64,000 nucleotides of DNA from Pseudomonas fulva (GCF_015680705.1 NZ_JADNYP010000015.1:1-64000), one strand, 5' to 3'. Positions 1 to 9,244 are shown, counted from the stretch's first letter. Notes: a model not told the origin generated them from the letters alone. Numbers and translations: made by a program.

Positions 1-34
1 ACCCCTGACTGCGACCGCAGCCAGGGGTTTTGTC
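1..34 (+). terminator. Rho-independent terminator of an upstream gene outside the window
   Basis: ACCCCTG at 1-7 pairs with CAGGGGT at the far arm, with a second inner stem CTGC/GCAG, followed by TTTTG. It presumably ends a gene left of the window. The T-run lies on the plus strand, so a plus-strand gene is the likelier client, but the stem could work both ways. Confidence 0.55.
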
Positions 35-156
35 CTTTCTGGGGTTCAGGCGGCAAGCCGGGCGTGGCCTCGGGGCATCCGGCGCTGGCCTGGAAGACTT
101 CGAACGCCTGGGCCAGCGCCTTGGTCGTTGCGGCTGGCAGCATATGACTCGATCGG

Positions 157-162
157 TATAAT
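157..162 (+). promoter_or_regulatory. -10 element (TATAAT) for miaE
   Basis: A perfect TATAAT hexamer lies 37 bases upstream of the chosen miaE start. No good -35 box is seen at the usual spacing, so the promoter is only partly supported. Confidence 0.4.
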
Positions 163-198
163 TGCCGACCCTTGGAAACACCGAGAGCTTGTGAGCTG

Positions 199-837
199 AT
201 GAACCTGATTCCAGAAATCGATGCTTTTCTTGGTTGTCGCACCCCTGATGCCTGGATCGAGGCTGCCCTTGCGGATCAGGAAACCTTGCTGATCGATCAT
301 AAGAACTGCGAGTTTAAGGCAGCTAGCACAGCCCTGAGCCTGATAGCCAAATACAACGGACACATCGATCTGATCAACATGATGTCGCGCCTGGCCCGTG
401 AAGAGCTAGTGCACCACGAACAGGTCCTGAGGATGATGAAGCGTCGCAAGATCGCGCTTCGCCCGGTCTCGGCAGGGCGTTACGCCTCTGGATTACGACG
501 CCACGTGCGTGCCCACGAGCCGGCGAAGCTGGTCGACACGTTGGTCGTTGGTGCTTTTATCGAAGCACGCAGTTGTGAACGATTCGCTGCGCTGGTGCCG
601 CATTTGGATGAGGAACTAGGAAAGTTCTACCATGGCTTGCTAAAAAGCGAAGCGCGGCACTACCAGGGCTACCTGAGGTTGGCTCATCAATACGCAGAGC
701 AAACCGATATCGTCAAGGTGGTAGAGCAGGTACGGGCCGTAGAAGCGGAGCTCATCTCTTCGGTAGATACCGAGCTTCGCTTCCACAGTGGGGTTCCGGC
801 AGATGACCGAAGCGCTGCTGTCGAAGTGCTCGACTAG
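199..837 (+). CDS. miaE: tRNA-(ms2io6A37) hydroxylase MiaE
   Basis: Non-haem di-iron monooxygenase that hydroxylates the isopentenyl side chain of ms2i6A at position 37 of tRNAs reading UNN codons. The 212-residue protein shows the ferritin-like ligand pattern of the family: a Glu in KNCEFKAAS, the E-E-L-V-H-H-E cluster, an E-A-R-S-C-E-R helix and a late E-A-R-H-Y motif. The start at 199 begins MNLIPEID; an upstream in-frame ATG at 172 adds nine residues with no family resemblance. Monocistronic, and converges with the DUF883 gene, whose stop codon overlaps its own. Confidence 0.9.
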   Translation: MNLIPEIDAFLGCRTPDAWIEAALADQETLLIDHKNCEFKAASTALSLIAKYNGHIDLINMMSRLAREELVHHEQVLRMMKRRKIALRPVSAGRYASGLRRHVRAHEPAKLVDTLVVGAFIEARSCERFAALVPHLDEELGKFYHGLLKSEARHYQGYLRLAHQYAEQTDIVKVVEQVRAVEAELISSVDTELRFHSGVPADDRSAAVEVLD

Positions 838-1154
838 TCGCGGCGTCCAAGCAACAAGCCTACCACCAGGCCGAAGCCGGCCGACACGGCCACGGTCTGC
901 CAGGGATGGCCACCGATATAGGCCTGGGTAGCCTCCACGACAGGTTGGGCCTTGCTGCCTACGTTACCTACCGCTTCACGCGCTTGTTGCAGTTTCTGGC
1001 TAATCTGTGCGCGAAGTGTTTCCGCTTCTTCGCCAACCAGCGATGCGCTCTGGTTGAGCAGCTTTTCCGACTCGGTGACCAGCGACTGCAGCTCGCTGAA
1101 GACCTGGTCCTTGATCTGGTCGGTGTCGGATTGCATGGTAGCTTTGCGTGGCAT
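834..1154 (-). CDS. DUF883 (ElaB/YqjD/YgaM-type) membrane-anchored protein
   Basis: A 106-residue protein of the ElaB/YqjD family. Members are tail-anchored inner-membrane proteins, and some bind stationary-phase ribosomes in E. coli. A long charged amphipathic helix (about residues 8-75, with repeated Gln/Glu/Leu spacing) is followed by a G-G-H-P-W motif and one C-terminal membrane helix ending in GLLLGRRD, the hallmark of the family. The start at 1154 (MPRKATMQSD) has a good AAGGAAAT ribosome site; the longer frame to 1220 is not supported. Ribosome binding here is by family analogy only. Confidence 0.85.
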   Translation of the reverse strand: MPRKATMQSDTDQIKDQVFSELQSLVTESEKLLNQSASLVGEEAETLRAQISQKLQQAREAVGNVGSKAQPVVEATQAYIGGHPWQTVAVSAGFGLVVGLLLGRRD

Positions 1155-1278
1155 GGATATTTCCTTTTCTTGACAGGATGACCTGTGGATGCCGTCACGC
1201 CAGGAAAGTTGCAGCGGCATACCGATCCCATGTCACCACGGTGTAAGATAGCGCCTGTTTTCACCAGCAGGACCTACC

Positions 1279-1539
1279 ATGAGTTTCAATCTGGCCAACA
1301 AGAGCTTCGCGGAGCGAGCGGAAATCGAGTCCCACAAGGCGCGTCTGTTCGAACTATGGCAGACCAATCTTGGCAAGGCCAAGGGCGATGCGGCCAGGCT
1401 GATTGCCGAAAAGCCTCGCCGCAAGGGTAAATGGGCTGAATGGGTTCGTGCCGAACTGGACAGCATGACACCGCCCGAATACGCCAGCATGGTACGCAGC
1501 GAGGTCAACAAGATGATGGCAGCCAGTTCTAACCGTTGA
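1279..1539 (+). CDS. Conserved hypothetical small protein
   Basis: An 86-residue, hydrophilic, basic and probably all-helical cytoplasmic protein (MSFNLANKSFAERAEIESHK) with neither signal peptide nor membrane segment. A ribosome site (CAGGA) precedes the ATG and a TAAGAT -10-like hexamer lies about 35 bases upstream. It is divergent from the DUF883 gene. Codon use matches the core genome, so it is likely real. I do not recognise a named family. Confidence 0.7.
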   Translation: MSFNLANKSFAERAEIESHKARLFELWQTNLGKAKGDAARLIAEKPRRKGKWAEWVRAELDSMTPPEYASMVRSEVNKMMAASSNR

Positions 1540-1576
1540 AGGGCGTCAAAGGTGCAACAGCGCGCGCAGCCATGTC

Positions 1577-2077
1577 TCAGCGCAGGCCGTTGCCAGGTAG
1601 CGTCGTCAGGCCTGGCAGCTCAAGAACCCCGCTATCGGAAAAGCGCAGCGTCCCCAGCGCGCCGCCTGCCATCTTGCCTTTGAGCTCATAGGGCACGCCA
1701 CGCGAGCCTTGCAACCGCTCAAGCCCGTACGCTTGACGCAGGATGGAAAAGGCAGTGACGCTGACTGGCACCACGATCACCTGATCATCATATCGGCCAA
1801 TATGACCATGTTGCCCGCTGACCCCAGCGGCCAGCGGCTCGCCATTGATCTTGAGCTCCACTGCCAGCCCATCGAAGTCCACAGGCTGCTCGTTAGGATT
1901 CTGCACGCGGATCTTCACCGCCATTCGCAGTTCCAGTTCTTGTCCGGGTAAAGGTTCGATACCGATGACGTTGACGGTGAGCGGATCACGATCCTGGAAA
2001 AGCGCACAGGCGCCAGGGCCTGCAGCCAGTATGAGAACCAGGCAGCTACGAACAGTGCGGCGCAAGAGCGAGATCAT
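1577..2077 (-). CDS. LEA2 (water stress/WHy) domain lipoprotein
   Basis: A 166-residue exported protein. An N-terminal signal segment (MISLLRRTVRSCLVLILAAG) runs into G-A-C, a plausible lipobox with a weak -3 position. The rest resembles the LEA type-2/WHy beta-sandwich domain: a stretch of the form V-R-V-Q-N-P-N-E with D-G-L-A-V-E-L-K-I-N-G-E, and a final beta strand. LEA2 proteins are thought to stabilise proteins or membranes under stress. The start at 2077 is preferred because the 29 residues upstream are basic and lie before the signal peptide. Divergent from the next small secreted protein gene. Confidence 0.75.
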   Translation of the reverse strand: MISLLRRTVRSCLVLILAAGPGACALFQDRDPLTVNVIGIEPLPGQELELRMAVKIRVQNPNEQPVDFDGLAVELKINGEPLAAGVSGQHGHIGRYDDQVIVVPVSVTAFSILRQAYGLERLQGSRGVPYELKGKMAGGALGTLRFSDSGVLELPGLTTLPGNGLR

Positions 2078-2261
2078 GAATACGCCTCGAAAAGGGCAGG
2101 GCCTGAGTTTGGCAAATACCAGGCGACGTTGAAAGCGTTGCCAGCGAACGAAAGGTTGAAACATCGCGAATCACCTATGTGGAAAAACAGGGTTTCGCCC
2201 GATACCTCTCTCCCCTTAGGCTATCCAAAATCCTGGTAACTTTTCCTACGAGAGTTCGGGC

Positions 2262-2579
2262 ATGAATCGTACAATCGTTAGCCTTGCCATCGGTTTGTTC
2301 ACGTGCTGGCAGGTCCAGGCGGCACCAGCCACTCCTAGAGTACTGGCAGGCGCCGACAGCAACCCCTACAACAGCCCGGTCCAGCGTGCCAACCCCAACA
2401 GTCGCCAGGGGACCGCCCCGGCAGCGCCGCCGCTGCGCGGGCCTTCGACCGAGCCCAATCCGCGTCCGCCCACGCTCGACAACCGCGGCATCGGTAACGG
2501 CGAGAACCTGCGGCGAGAGCAACAGACTCCTCGGCTGGAGCCCGCTCGACCGCCCCGTGATACGCAACGTGTGCCGTAA
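2262..2579 (+). CDS. Small secreted proline-rich hypothetical protein
   Basis: A 105-residue protein with a clear signal peptide (residues 1-20, cleavage about VQA/APA) and a low-complexity mature part rich in Pro, Arg, Asn and Gln, containing N-P-Y-N-S-P-V-Q-R-A-N-P. No enzymatic motif is visible; probably periplasmic and disordered. It lies 55 bases upstream of the sugar dehydrogenase gene in the same direction and may be cotranscribed with it. Function unknown. Confidence 0.7.
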   Translation: MNRTIVSLAIGLFTCWQVQAAPATPRVLAGADSNPYNSPVQRANPNSRQGTAPAAPPLRGPSTEPNPRPPTLDNRGIGNGENLRREQQTPRLEPARPPRDTQRVP

Positions 2580-2634
2580 GCGCGCAATGACGATCTAGAC
2601 CGACCTTTTGGTCATTTCCTGGAAGGAACCACAC

Positions 2635-3783
2635 ATGCTTCGTCGTACCTGGTTGACTACCCTGGCTGCCGTGACGTTCTGGCCTTTATTGACCCATGCC
2701 GCGCCCGAGCAGCAGTTTCCAAGCGAAGAAGGCCAGGTGACTGTCAGTACCTTGGCCAAGGGCTTGCGCAACCCTTGGGCTTTGGCCTTCCTTCCCGATG
2801 GAAAAGGTATCCTGGTGACCGAACGGCCTGGCGATCTGCGCATCGTCTCTGCCGAAGGTCGAGTCGGGCCGCCCTTGAGTGGTCTGCCCCAGGTCTGGGC
2901 GCAGGGCCAAGGCGGGCTCCTGGATGTCGTGTTGTCTCCCGAGTTCTCCAAGGATCGTACGGTCTACCTTTCCTACTCCGAGGCCGGCGAGGATGGCAAG
3001 GCTGGCACTGCGGTAGGGCGCGGCCAGCTTTCCCAGGACCTGACCAGGCTCGAGCACTTCACGGTGATATTCCGTCAGAAGCCCAAACTGTCGGAGGGCA
3101 ACCACTTTGGTTCGAAGCTGGTTTTCGACCGGGATGGCTACCTGTTCATAGCGTTGGGCGAAAACAACCAGCGCGCGACGGCACAGGATCTGGACAAGCT
3201 GCAGGGCAAGGTCGTGCGTATCCTGCCCGATGGCGAAGTACCCAAGGACAATCCTTTCGTCGGCAAGACCGATGTTCGTCCGGAAATCTGGTCGTTCGGC
3301 CATCGCAACCAGCAGGGTGCGGCGCTCAATCCATGGACCGGTAAGCTCTGGACCCACGAGCATGGCCCTCGGGGTGGCGACGAAATCAACATTCCGCAGG
3401 CGGGCAAGAACTACGGCTGGCCGATCGCCACTCATGGCATCAACTATTCGATGCTGCCGATCCCCGAGGCTAAGGGCAAGCATGTCGATGGCATGGAAGA
3501 TCCTCATCATGTCTGGGAGAAGTCACCGGGTATCAGCGGCATGGCCTTCTATGACAGCTCGACCTTCAAGGCGTGGGATCACAATCTGTTCATCGGCGCC
3601 CTGGCTACCGAGGAATTGATCCGCCTGCAGCTCGACGGTGATCGGATTACCCATGAGGAGCGCATGCTAGGTGAGCTCAAGGCGCGTATCCGAGACGTCC
3701 GAGTCGGGCCGGATGGCTATCTCTATCTGTTGACGGACGCCAAGGATGGCGCCCTGCTCAGGGTTGGACTGAGCCAGGATTGA
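2635..3783 (+). CDS. PQQ-dependent soluble aldose sugar dehydrogenase (YliI family)
   Basis: A 382-residue secreted six-bladed beta-propeller of the glucose/sorbosone dehydrogenase family. The family oxidises aldoses in the periplasm with PQQ as cofactor. A signal peptide (residues 1-23, ending THA/AP) precedes the hallmark segments: L-R-N-P-W-A-L-A-F-L-P-D-G, E-G-N-H-F-G-S-K-L, H-R-N-Q-Q-G and W-T-H-E-H-G-P-R-G-G-D-E, which holds the catalytic His and PQQ-contacting residues. The start at 2635 follows an AAGGA site; the earlier in-frame codon at 2608 would spoil the signal peptide. Substrate range cannot be read from sequence. Confidence 0.88.
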   Translation: MLRRTWLTTLAAVTFWPLLTHAAPEQQFPSEEGQVTVSTLAKGLRNPWALAFLPDGKGILVTERPGDLRIVSAEGRVGPPLSGLPQVWAQGQGGLLDVVLSPEFSKDRTVYLSYSEAGEDGKAGTAVGRGQLSQDLTRLEHFTVIFRQKPKLSEGNHFGSKLVFDRDGYLFIALGENNQRATAQDLDKLQGKVVRILPDGEVPKDNPFVGKTDVRPEIWSFGHRNQQGAALNPWTGKLWTHEHGPRGGDEINIPQAGKNYGWPIATHGINYSMLPIPEAKGKHVDGMEDPHHVWEKSPGISGMAFYDSSTFKAWDHNLFIGALATEELIRLQLDGDRITHEERMLGELKARIRDVRVGPDGYLYLLTDAKDGALLRVGLSQD

Positions 3784-3875
3784 GCTGATTGACAGGTGCT
3801 GCGCAGATTGGGCGAGCGCATGCGTGGCGCCTCCAAGGCTGCGTGCGCCACCTCGACCGGCCAGGATGACGTACC

Positions 3876-5012
3876 ATGGTGCTTTCCGCTCAAGATGCAC
3901 CTGCCATGTCGCTCGACCCGAACACCCGTTATCGTCTTGCCATGGACCAGCAGGGGTTCCATCCCGATCCTGCGCAAGCGGCCGCGGTAGCTGCCCTGCA
4001 GGCGTGTCACGAGGCACTGCGCCAGGGCACGGACACCAAAGGTGTCTATCTGTGGGGCGCGGTCGGTCGCGGCAAGACCTGGCTGATGGATCTGTTCCAT
4101 GCCAGCCTCCCGGTGTCCGGGCGACGTCAACATTTCCACCATTTCATGGCCTGGGTACACAGGCGGCTATTCCAGCTCAACGGTACTGCCGATCCGCTAC
4201 GAGCGCTGGCCTTCGAGCTGTCGCAGGAAATCCGGGTCCTGTGCTTCGACGAGCTGTTCGTCAGCGACATCGGCGACGCGATCATCCTGGGGCGCTTGTT
4301 CCAGACGTTGTTCGATCGCGGCGTGATGCTGGTGGCTACCTCCAACCAGCCGCCCGACCAGCTCTATCAGGACGGCTTCAATCGTGAACGTTTCCTGCCC
4401 GCCATCGCTGCCATGCAGGCCAACATGCAGGTACTCTGCATGGCCGGGCAGACAGACCATCGTCAGCAGCCTGGAATCGAGTGCCAGCGCTACTGGCTTG
4501 CCAGGCCGGGCTCGGCGACGCAACTCGCCCCGGTCTTCGACAGGCTTGGCGGGGGTGAGCCAGGCACCACACAGCCGCTGCAGCTCGGTGCTCGGACCAT
4601 CAACGTCGTGCGACGGAACTCGTGCGTGATCTGGTGCCGGTTCGCCGAACTCTGCGAACAGCCGCTGGCCACCAGCGAATTCATGGCATTGTGTGATACG
4701 TTCCAGGCGATTCTGGTCGACGGGGTGCCCGCGCTAGGGGCTGCACAGCGCGCCGGACGCATTGCCAGGGGCACGGAAGACGGAGCCTGCCGCGTCGAGG
4801 CCGGCGAGCGTGAATTGCCGGCCTTGTCGGCCAGGGACGACAGTGTGCGCAGGTTCATTGCCTTGGTCGACGAGTGCTATGACCGGCGCGTTCCGCTCTA
4901 CCTGGAGGCCGAGGTCGAGCTCGAGGCGCTGTACGGCGAAGGTTACCTGACGTTCGCGTTTCGGCGGACCTTGAGCCGTTTGCGAAAAATGCAGTTGCAA
5001 CGCTTCGCCTGA
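3876..5012 (+). CDS. zapE: AFG1/ZapE-like P-loop ATPase
   Basis: A 378-residue AAA-like ATPase of the AFG1/ZapE family. E. coli ZapE acts at the FtsZ ring during constriction under stress; the mitochondrial AFG1 relatives act in protein quality control. Walker A is G-A-V-G-R-G-K-T-W (about residue 62), Walker B is V-L-C-F-D-E-L-F-V, and a sensor A-T-S-N-Q-P follows with an R-E-R-F-L-P motif. ATG at 3876 has an AGGA site nine bases upstream; a second start at 3906 is possible. Pseudomonads often carry more than one copy, so this may be a paralogue of the canonical zapE rather than the gene itself. Confidence 0.8.
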   Translation: MVLSAQDAPAMSLDPNTRYRLAMDQQGFHPDPAQAAAVAALQACHEALRQGTDTKGVYLWGAVGRGKTWLMDLFHASLPVSGRRQHFHHFMAWVHRRLFQLNGTADPLRALAFELSQEIRVLCFDELFVSDIGDAIILGRLFQTLFDRGVMLVATSNQPPDQLYQDGFNRERFLPAIAAMQANMQVLCMAGQTDHRQQPGIECQRYWLARPGSATQLAPVFDRLGGGEPGTTQPLQLGARTINVVRRNSCVIWCRFAELCEQPLATSEFMALCDTFQAILVDGVPALGAAQRAGRIARGTEDGACRVEAGERELPALSARDDSVRRFIALVDECYDRRVPLYLEAEVELEALYGEGYLTFAFRRTLSRLRKMQLQRFA

Positions 5013-5042
5013 GTATCGCTGGCCGGGCAACTTGCCACGGCG

Positions 5043-6050
5043 TCAAGGCTGCCGGTCTTGCAGCCAGTCCAGCAAGGCCGTGTGAAAGCGTTGGGGCTGC
5101 TCGATCTGGGGTGCATGGCCAAGGCCTTCGAACATTACCAGGTCTGCCTTGGGAATCAGCTTGGCGACCTGTGGCCCGAGCACGCTGTACTTGCCCAGCT
5201 GCGCCTTGAGCGCGGGAGGGGCGATGTCGCTGCCGATCGCCGTGCTGTCCTGATCGCCGATCAGTAGCAGGGTGGGCATGCTCAGATGCTTGAATTCGTA
5301 GTAGACCGGCTGCGTGAAGATCATGTCGTAGATCAGCGCCGAGTTCCAGGCCACGGCTTGATGACCGGGACCTTTGTTCAAGCCTGCCAGCATCTGGACC
5401 CAGCGCTCGTACGCCGGCTCCCAGCGGCCGGCATAGTAGGTCTTGCGTTCGTATTCGCGCACGCTATCGGCATCGAGGGCCAATTCGCGCTCATACCACT
5501 GGTCCACGCTCCGGTAGGGCACTCCCAGCGCCTTCCAGTCCTCCAGGCCGATGGGGTTGACCATGGCCAGGCGTTCGACCTGCTGCGGATACATCAGCGC
5601 ATAACGGGTGGCGAGCATGCCACCGGTGGAGTGGCCCAGCACGATGGCCTGTCCGACGCCAAGTCGCTCCAGCAAGGCGTGGGTATTGCTCGCCAGTTGC
5701 TGGAAGCTGTACTGATAATGTTTCGGCTTGCTGGATGTGCAGAAGCCGACCTGATCCACGGCGATGACCCGATAGCCTGCCTGGCTCAAGGCCTCGATGC
5801 TCGATGCCCAGGTGGCGGCGCAGAAGTTCTTGCCATGCATCAGCAGCACGCTGCGCCCATTAGCGGGGCCTTTGGCCGGCACATCCATGTAACCCATGCG
5901 CAGGGCCTGGCCCTGGGAGCGGAAATCGAAGTGCTCGAGCCGATAGGGGTAGTCGAAGCCTTCGAGATGCTCACCGTAGACAGGTGCATCGGCAGCGGAC
6001 GCCTGGCTGCCGACAAGGCAGGTCAGGGCCAGGACAGTGGCGCGCAGCAT
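5043..6050 (-). CDS. Secreted alpha/beta hydrolase
   Basis: A 335-residue protein with a signal peptide (residues 1-19, ending SQASA/AD) and an alpha/beta-hydrolase fold: an oxyanion-hole region L-L-M-H-G-K-N-F, nucleophile elbow L-G-H-S-T-G-G-M (Ser), acid in I-G-D-Q-D-S-T and His in G-L-G-H-A-P-Q. The HGKNF turn and lid region resemble proline iminopeptidase or haloperoxidase-like periplasmic hydrolases. The start at 6050 has a GGAG site; an upstream extension to 6134 is rejected because it precedes the signal peptide. Substrate unknown. Confidence 0.83.
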   Translation of the reverse strand: MLRATVLALTCLVGSQASAADAPVYGEHLEGFDYPYRLEHFDFRSQGQALRMGYMDVPAKGPANGRSVLLMHGKNFCAATWASSIEALSQAGYRVIAVDQVGFCTSSKPKHYQYSFQQLASNTHALLERLGVGQAIVLGHSTGGMLATRYALMYPQQVERLAMVNPIGLEDWKALGVPYRSVDQWYERELALDADSVREYERKTYYAGRWEPAYERWVQMLAGLNKGPGHQAVAWNSALIYDMIFTQPVYYEFKHLSMPTLLLIGDQDSTAIGSDIAPPALKAQLGKYSVLGPQVAKLIPKADLVMFEGLGHAPQIEQPQRFHTALLDWLQDRQP

Positions 6051-6182
6051 GGCGACTCCATGTAGAGACTTGTAGGAAAATGCGACTTTAGCAGTCGAAA
6101 GACATCCTCTATACAGAAAGGTGTTACCAGCCATTAATCAAGCAGCCGCTTTGCCCTGCCCGTGTCTGGTCGTGACCAGCGC

Positions 6183-6614
6183 TCAGGGGTAGTGCGCGAC
6201 CACTTCGTCCTGGCCGTCATGGGTAAGCCCGACGACCTGGTACGGGTCTTTGCGATTGCCCACTTCCATCCCAGGCGATCCGATAGGCATGCCCGGTACG
6301 GCGATACCCTTGAGGTCGGAGCGGCTGGCCAGCAGGCGGACCTGCGCCGCCGGCACGTGGCCTTCGACGAACTTGCCGTCGATCACGCCGGTGTGGCACG
6401 AAGCCAAGCGTGGTGCGACACCCAGGCGTTGCTTGAGGGCGCTCATGTTCGGTTCCACATGATCGTTGACCTGGAAGCCGTTGCCGCGAAGATGGCTGAT
6501 CCATTGCTTGCAGCACCCGCAGTTGGGGTCACGATAGACATCGATGGTGTCGTTGGCCTGGGCCAGGCCGGCAAGTCCCAGGAGGCAAAGGGCGGTCCAG
6601 CGTGAATAGGTCAT
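6183..6614 (-). CDS. DUF411 family periplasmic metal-binding protein
   Basis: A 143-residue exported protein (signal residues 1-20). The mature part starts as a thioredoxin-like strand with D-P-N-C-G-C-C-K-Q-W, the Cys motif of DUF411, followed by C-H-T-G and V-P-G-M-P-I-G-S-P-G-M-E, the usual family ending. DUF411 proteins often sit in copper-resistance loci and are assumed to bind metal. Here no copper genes are adjacent, so a role in copper handling is only a family-based suggestion. Confidence 0.82.
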   Translation of the reverse strand: MTYSRWTALCLLGLAGLAQANDTIDVYRDPNCGCCKQWISHLRGNGFQVNDHVEPNMSALKQRLGVAPRLASCHTGVIDGKFVEGHVPAAQVRLLASRSDLKGIAVPGMPIGSPGMEVGNRKDPYQVVGLTHDGQDEVVAHYP

Positions 6615-6730
6615 GTTGCGGTTCTCCAGCAGAACATCCTCGAATGCGGCAAGCCGCTGCGCTCACGGCCGAGCCTGCGGCCTGGCGCGGCTGCCGTCAA
6701 CCTTGCAGCGAGCCGTGAAGGCAGTGCCTG

Positions 6731-8050
6731 CTAGTGTTCCAGGTCGCGCAGAAGCAGCCCGTGGTCAAGCGACACCTGCTCGGGGATCGGTAGATAGACC
6801 ACGTGGCCATCGCCTGGCGCCACCTGGATGGGTTCGTGACGAACGTCTTGCAGTCGATGCAGATCGAAGTGGAAATTGCCGCGTGGCGTCATCAACTCCA
6901 GGTGATGCCCTACCGCGAAACGGTTCTTGACCTTCACCTCGGCCAGGCCATCGACCCGCCTGCCAGTGAGTTCGCCGACGAATTGCTGGCGTTGCGATAC
7001 GGAATTGCCGCGCAGGTAGTTCTGGTACTCGTCATGCACGTGACGACGAAGAAAGCCTTCGGTGTAGCCGCGCTGGGCCAGTGACTCGAGATCGTTCATC
7101 AGGCTGCGGTCGAAAGGCTGCCCCGCCACGGCGTCATCGATTGCCTTGCGGTAGGCCTGGACGGCGCGCGCGCAATAGAAGTGCGATTTGGTACGGCCTT
7201 CGATCTTCAGCGAGTGCACCCCCATGCGTGTCAGCCGCTCGACATGCTGGATGGCGCGCAGATCCTTGGCATTCATGATGTAGGTGCCGTGCTCGTCCTC
7301 GAAGGCCGGCATCTGCTCGTCGGGCCGGCCGCTTTCCTGGAGCAGGAAGGCTTGCGTGGTCGGTGCGCCGATGCCCAAGGTAGGTTCGATGTGCTGGACG
7401 ATCTCGCCAGTGACGGTCTCGCTCGCAGGCACCGCCTGGTATTTCCAGCGACAGGCATTGGTGCAGGTCCCCTGGTTGGCATCCCGACGGTTGAGATACC
7501 CCGAGAGCAGGCAGCGTCCGGAATAAGCCATGCACAAGGCGCCGTGGACGAAGACCTCCAGTTCCATCTGCGGGACGCGCTCGCGGATCTGTTCGATTTC
7601 CTCCAGCGACAGTTCGCGAGACAGGATGACCCGCTGCAGCCCCTGCGTGCGCCAGAACTCGACACTGGCCCAGTTCACCGTGTTGGCCTGCACGGACAGA
7701 TGAATGGGCATGTGTGGGAAATGCGTGCGCGTCAGCATGATCAGTCCAGGATCGGACATGATCAGCGCGTCTGGTCGCATGTCGATCACCGGAGCCAGGT
7801 CGGCGAGGAAGGTCTTGAGCTTGGCATTGTGCGGGGCGATGTTGACCACCACGTAGAAACGCTTGCCCAGGGCATGTGCCTCCTGGATCCCGAGGGTCAG
7901 GTTGGCATGGTCGAATTCGTTGTTACGCACCCGCAGACTGTAGCGAGGTTGTCCGGCATAGACTGCGTCGGCGCCGTAGGCGAAGGCATAACGCAACGTC
8001 TTGAGGGTGCCGGCAGGCGCCAGCAATTCGGGCTTGGCGAAGTTGCTCAT
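6731..8050 (-). CDS. trhP: Peptidase-U32-family tRNA hydroxylation protein TrhP (YegQ)
   Basis: A 439-residue protein of the U32 family. TrhP/YegQ supports prephenate-dependent 5-hydroxyuridine formation at tRNA position 34. N-terminal P-E-L-L-A-P-A-G-T and the U32 signature (E-V-F-V-H-G-A-L-C-M-A-Y-S-G-R-C) are present, followed by further cysteines in G-T-C-T-N-A-C that presumably carry an iron-sulfur cluster. The C-terminal domain is typical of the YegQ branch rather than the shorter UbiU/UbiV proteins. The start at 8050 (MSNFAKPELL) removes 18 basic residues of the longer frame. Confidence 0.87.
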   Translation of the reverse strand: MSNFAKPELLAPAGTLKTLRYAFAYGADAVYAGQPRYSLRVRNNEFDHANLTLGIQEAHALGKRFYVVVNIAPHNAKLKTFLADLAPVIDMRPDALIMSDPGLIMLTRTHFPHMPIHLSVQANTVNWASVEFWRTQGLQRVILSRELSLEEIEQIRERVPQMELEVFVHGALCMAYSGRCLLSGYLNRRDANQGTCTNACRWKYQAVPASETVTGEIVQHIEPTLGIGAPTTQAFLLQESGRPDEQMPAFEDEHGTYIMNAKDLRAIQHVERLTRMGVHSLKIEGRTKSHFYCARAVQAYRKAIDDAVAGQPFDRSLMNDLESLAQRGYTEGFLRRHVHDEYQNYLRGNSVSQRQQFVGELTGRRVDGLAEVKVKNRFAVGHHLELMTPRGNFHFDLHRLQDVRHEPIQVAPGDGHVVYLPIPEQVSLDHGLLLRDLEH

Positions 8051-8179
8051 GGGAATGCTCCGGCGAAAGGCGCGGATGCTACCGGCAGAGCACCTGCTCG
8101 GCATTGATCTGCGTCAACTCAGGCATGGCACTTTGCTGCTGGCCCGAGCACTAATGTCTTGAGCCCACGAGGAACCTTC

Positions 8180-9244
8180 ATGAACGAAACCGCGCTGCAA
8201 AACAAAGCCCTTGCCGTACTGCTGGCAATGGTCACGATCGCCTTTGTCTGGATCCTGCTGCCTTACTATGGCGCCGTGTTCTGGGCGGTGATCCTGGGGA
8301 TCCTTTTCGCTCCGATGCAACGCAACCTGCTGGTGCGTTTCGGCCGCCGTCGCAATCTGGCCGCGGGCACTACCTTGACGATCTGCCTGTTGATCGCGGT
8401 CCTGCCGGTGATCGTGATCAGTGCCCTGCTGGTCCAGGAAGGCGCGATGCTCTACCAGCGTATCGAAAGCGGGCAACTGGATCTGCCTGGCTATCTGGAT
8501 CGTGCCAAGGACATGCTTCCGGCCTTCGCCCAGAACGGTCTCGACCGCATGGGCATGGGCGATCTCGAAGGGTTGCGCGACAAGATCTCGAAATGGGCGA
8601 TGCAAGGCAGCCAGTACTTCGCCAGCCAGGTATTCAGCTTCGGCCAGGGCACCTTCGACTTTCTGGTCAGTTTCGGCATCATGGTCTACTTGTTGTTCTT
8701 CTTCCTGCGCGAAGGCCCTGAGCTGGCACGCAAGGTCCGGCTGGCGGTACCACTGCCCGAACAGCAGAAGCGCCGCCTGCAACTCAAGTTCAGTCGAGTG
8801 GTGCGGGCCACGGTCAAGGGCAATCTGGTGGTGGCCATCACCCAGGGGGCGCTTGGCGGATTCATCTTCTGGGTGCTGGGCATCCCCAGTTCCCTGGTCT
8901 GGGCCGTGCTCATGGCCTTCCTGTCACTGCTGCCAGCGGTAGGGGCCGGCATCGTCTGGGCACCGGTGGCCGTCTATTTCCTGATGACCGGAGCGATCTG
9001 GCAGGGCATCGTGCTCACCGCCTTCGGTGTGCTGGTCATCGGGCTTGTGGACAATCTGTTGCGGCCACTGCTGGTCGGCAAGGACACCAAGATGCCTGAC
9101 TACCTGATCCTCGTCTCCACGCTGGGTGGCCTTGCGGTCTTCGGTCTCAACGGCTTCGTGATCGGCCCCTTGATCGCTGCGCTGTTCATCTCCAGCTGGG
9201 CGATCTTCGCCGCCCACAAGCCTCAGGTGCAGTTGCCGTCGTGA
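8180..9244 (+). CDS. AI-2E family transporter (UPF0118, PerM-like)
   Basis: A 354-residue inner-membrane protein of the AI-2 exporter (AI-2E) superfamily, whose members include TqsA, PerM and Na+/H+ antiporters. About eight hydrophobic helices: two near the N-terminus, a soluble middle region (about residues 90-145) with an amphipathic helix, then a cluster ending G-P-L-I-A-A-L-F. The conserved P-x-x-V-G-A-G and L-V-D-N-L-L-R-P-L-L-V-G-K motifs are present. The start at 8180 follows GAGGAAC. Substrate cannot be assigned. Confidence 0.83.
   Translation: MNETALQNKALAVLLAMVTIAFVWILLPYYGAVFWAVILGILFAPMQRNLLVRFGRRRNLAAGTTLTICLLIAVLPVIVISALLVQEGAMLYQRIESGQLDLPGYLDRAKDMLPAFAQNGLDRMGMGDLEGLRDKISKWAMQGSQYFASQVFSFGQGTFDFLVSFGIMVYLLFFFLREGPELARKVRLAVPLPEQQKRRLQLKFSRVVRATVKGNLVVAITQGALGGFIFWVLGIPSSLVWAVLMAFLSLLPAVGAGIVWAPVAVYFLMTGAIWQGIVLTAFGVLVIGLVDNLLRPLLVGKDTKMPDYLILVSTLGGLAVFGLNGFVIGPLIAALFISSWAIFAAHKPQVQLPS

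Noticed and set aside
1..143. Minus-strand frame starting MLPAATTKALAQAFEVF and open to the window edge
   Set aside because: It runs through the terminator hairpin, lacks a ribosome site and I recognise no family; possible but unsupported.
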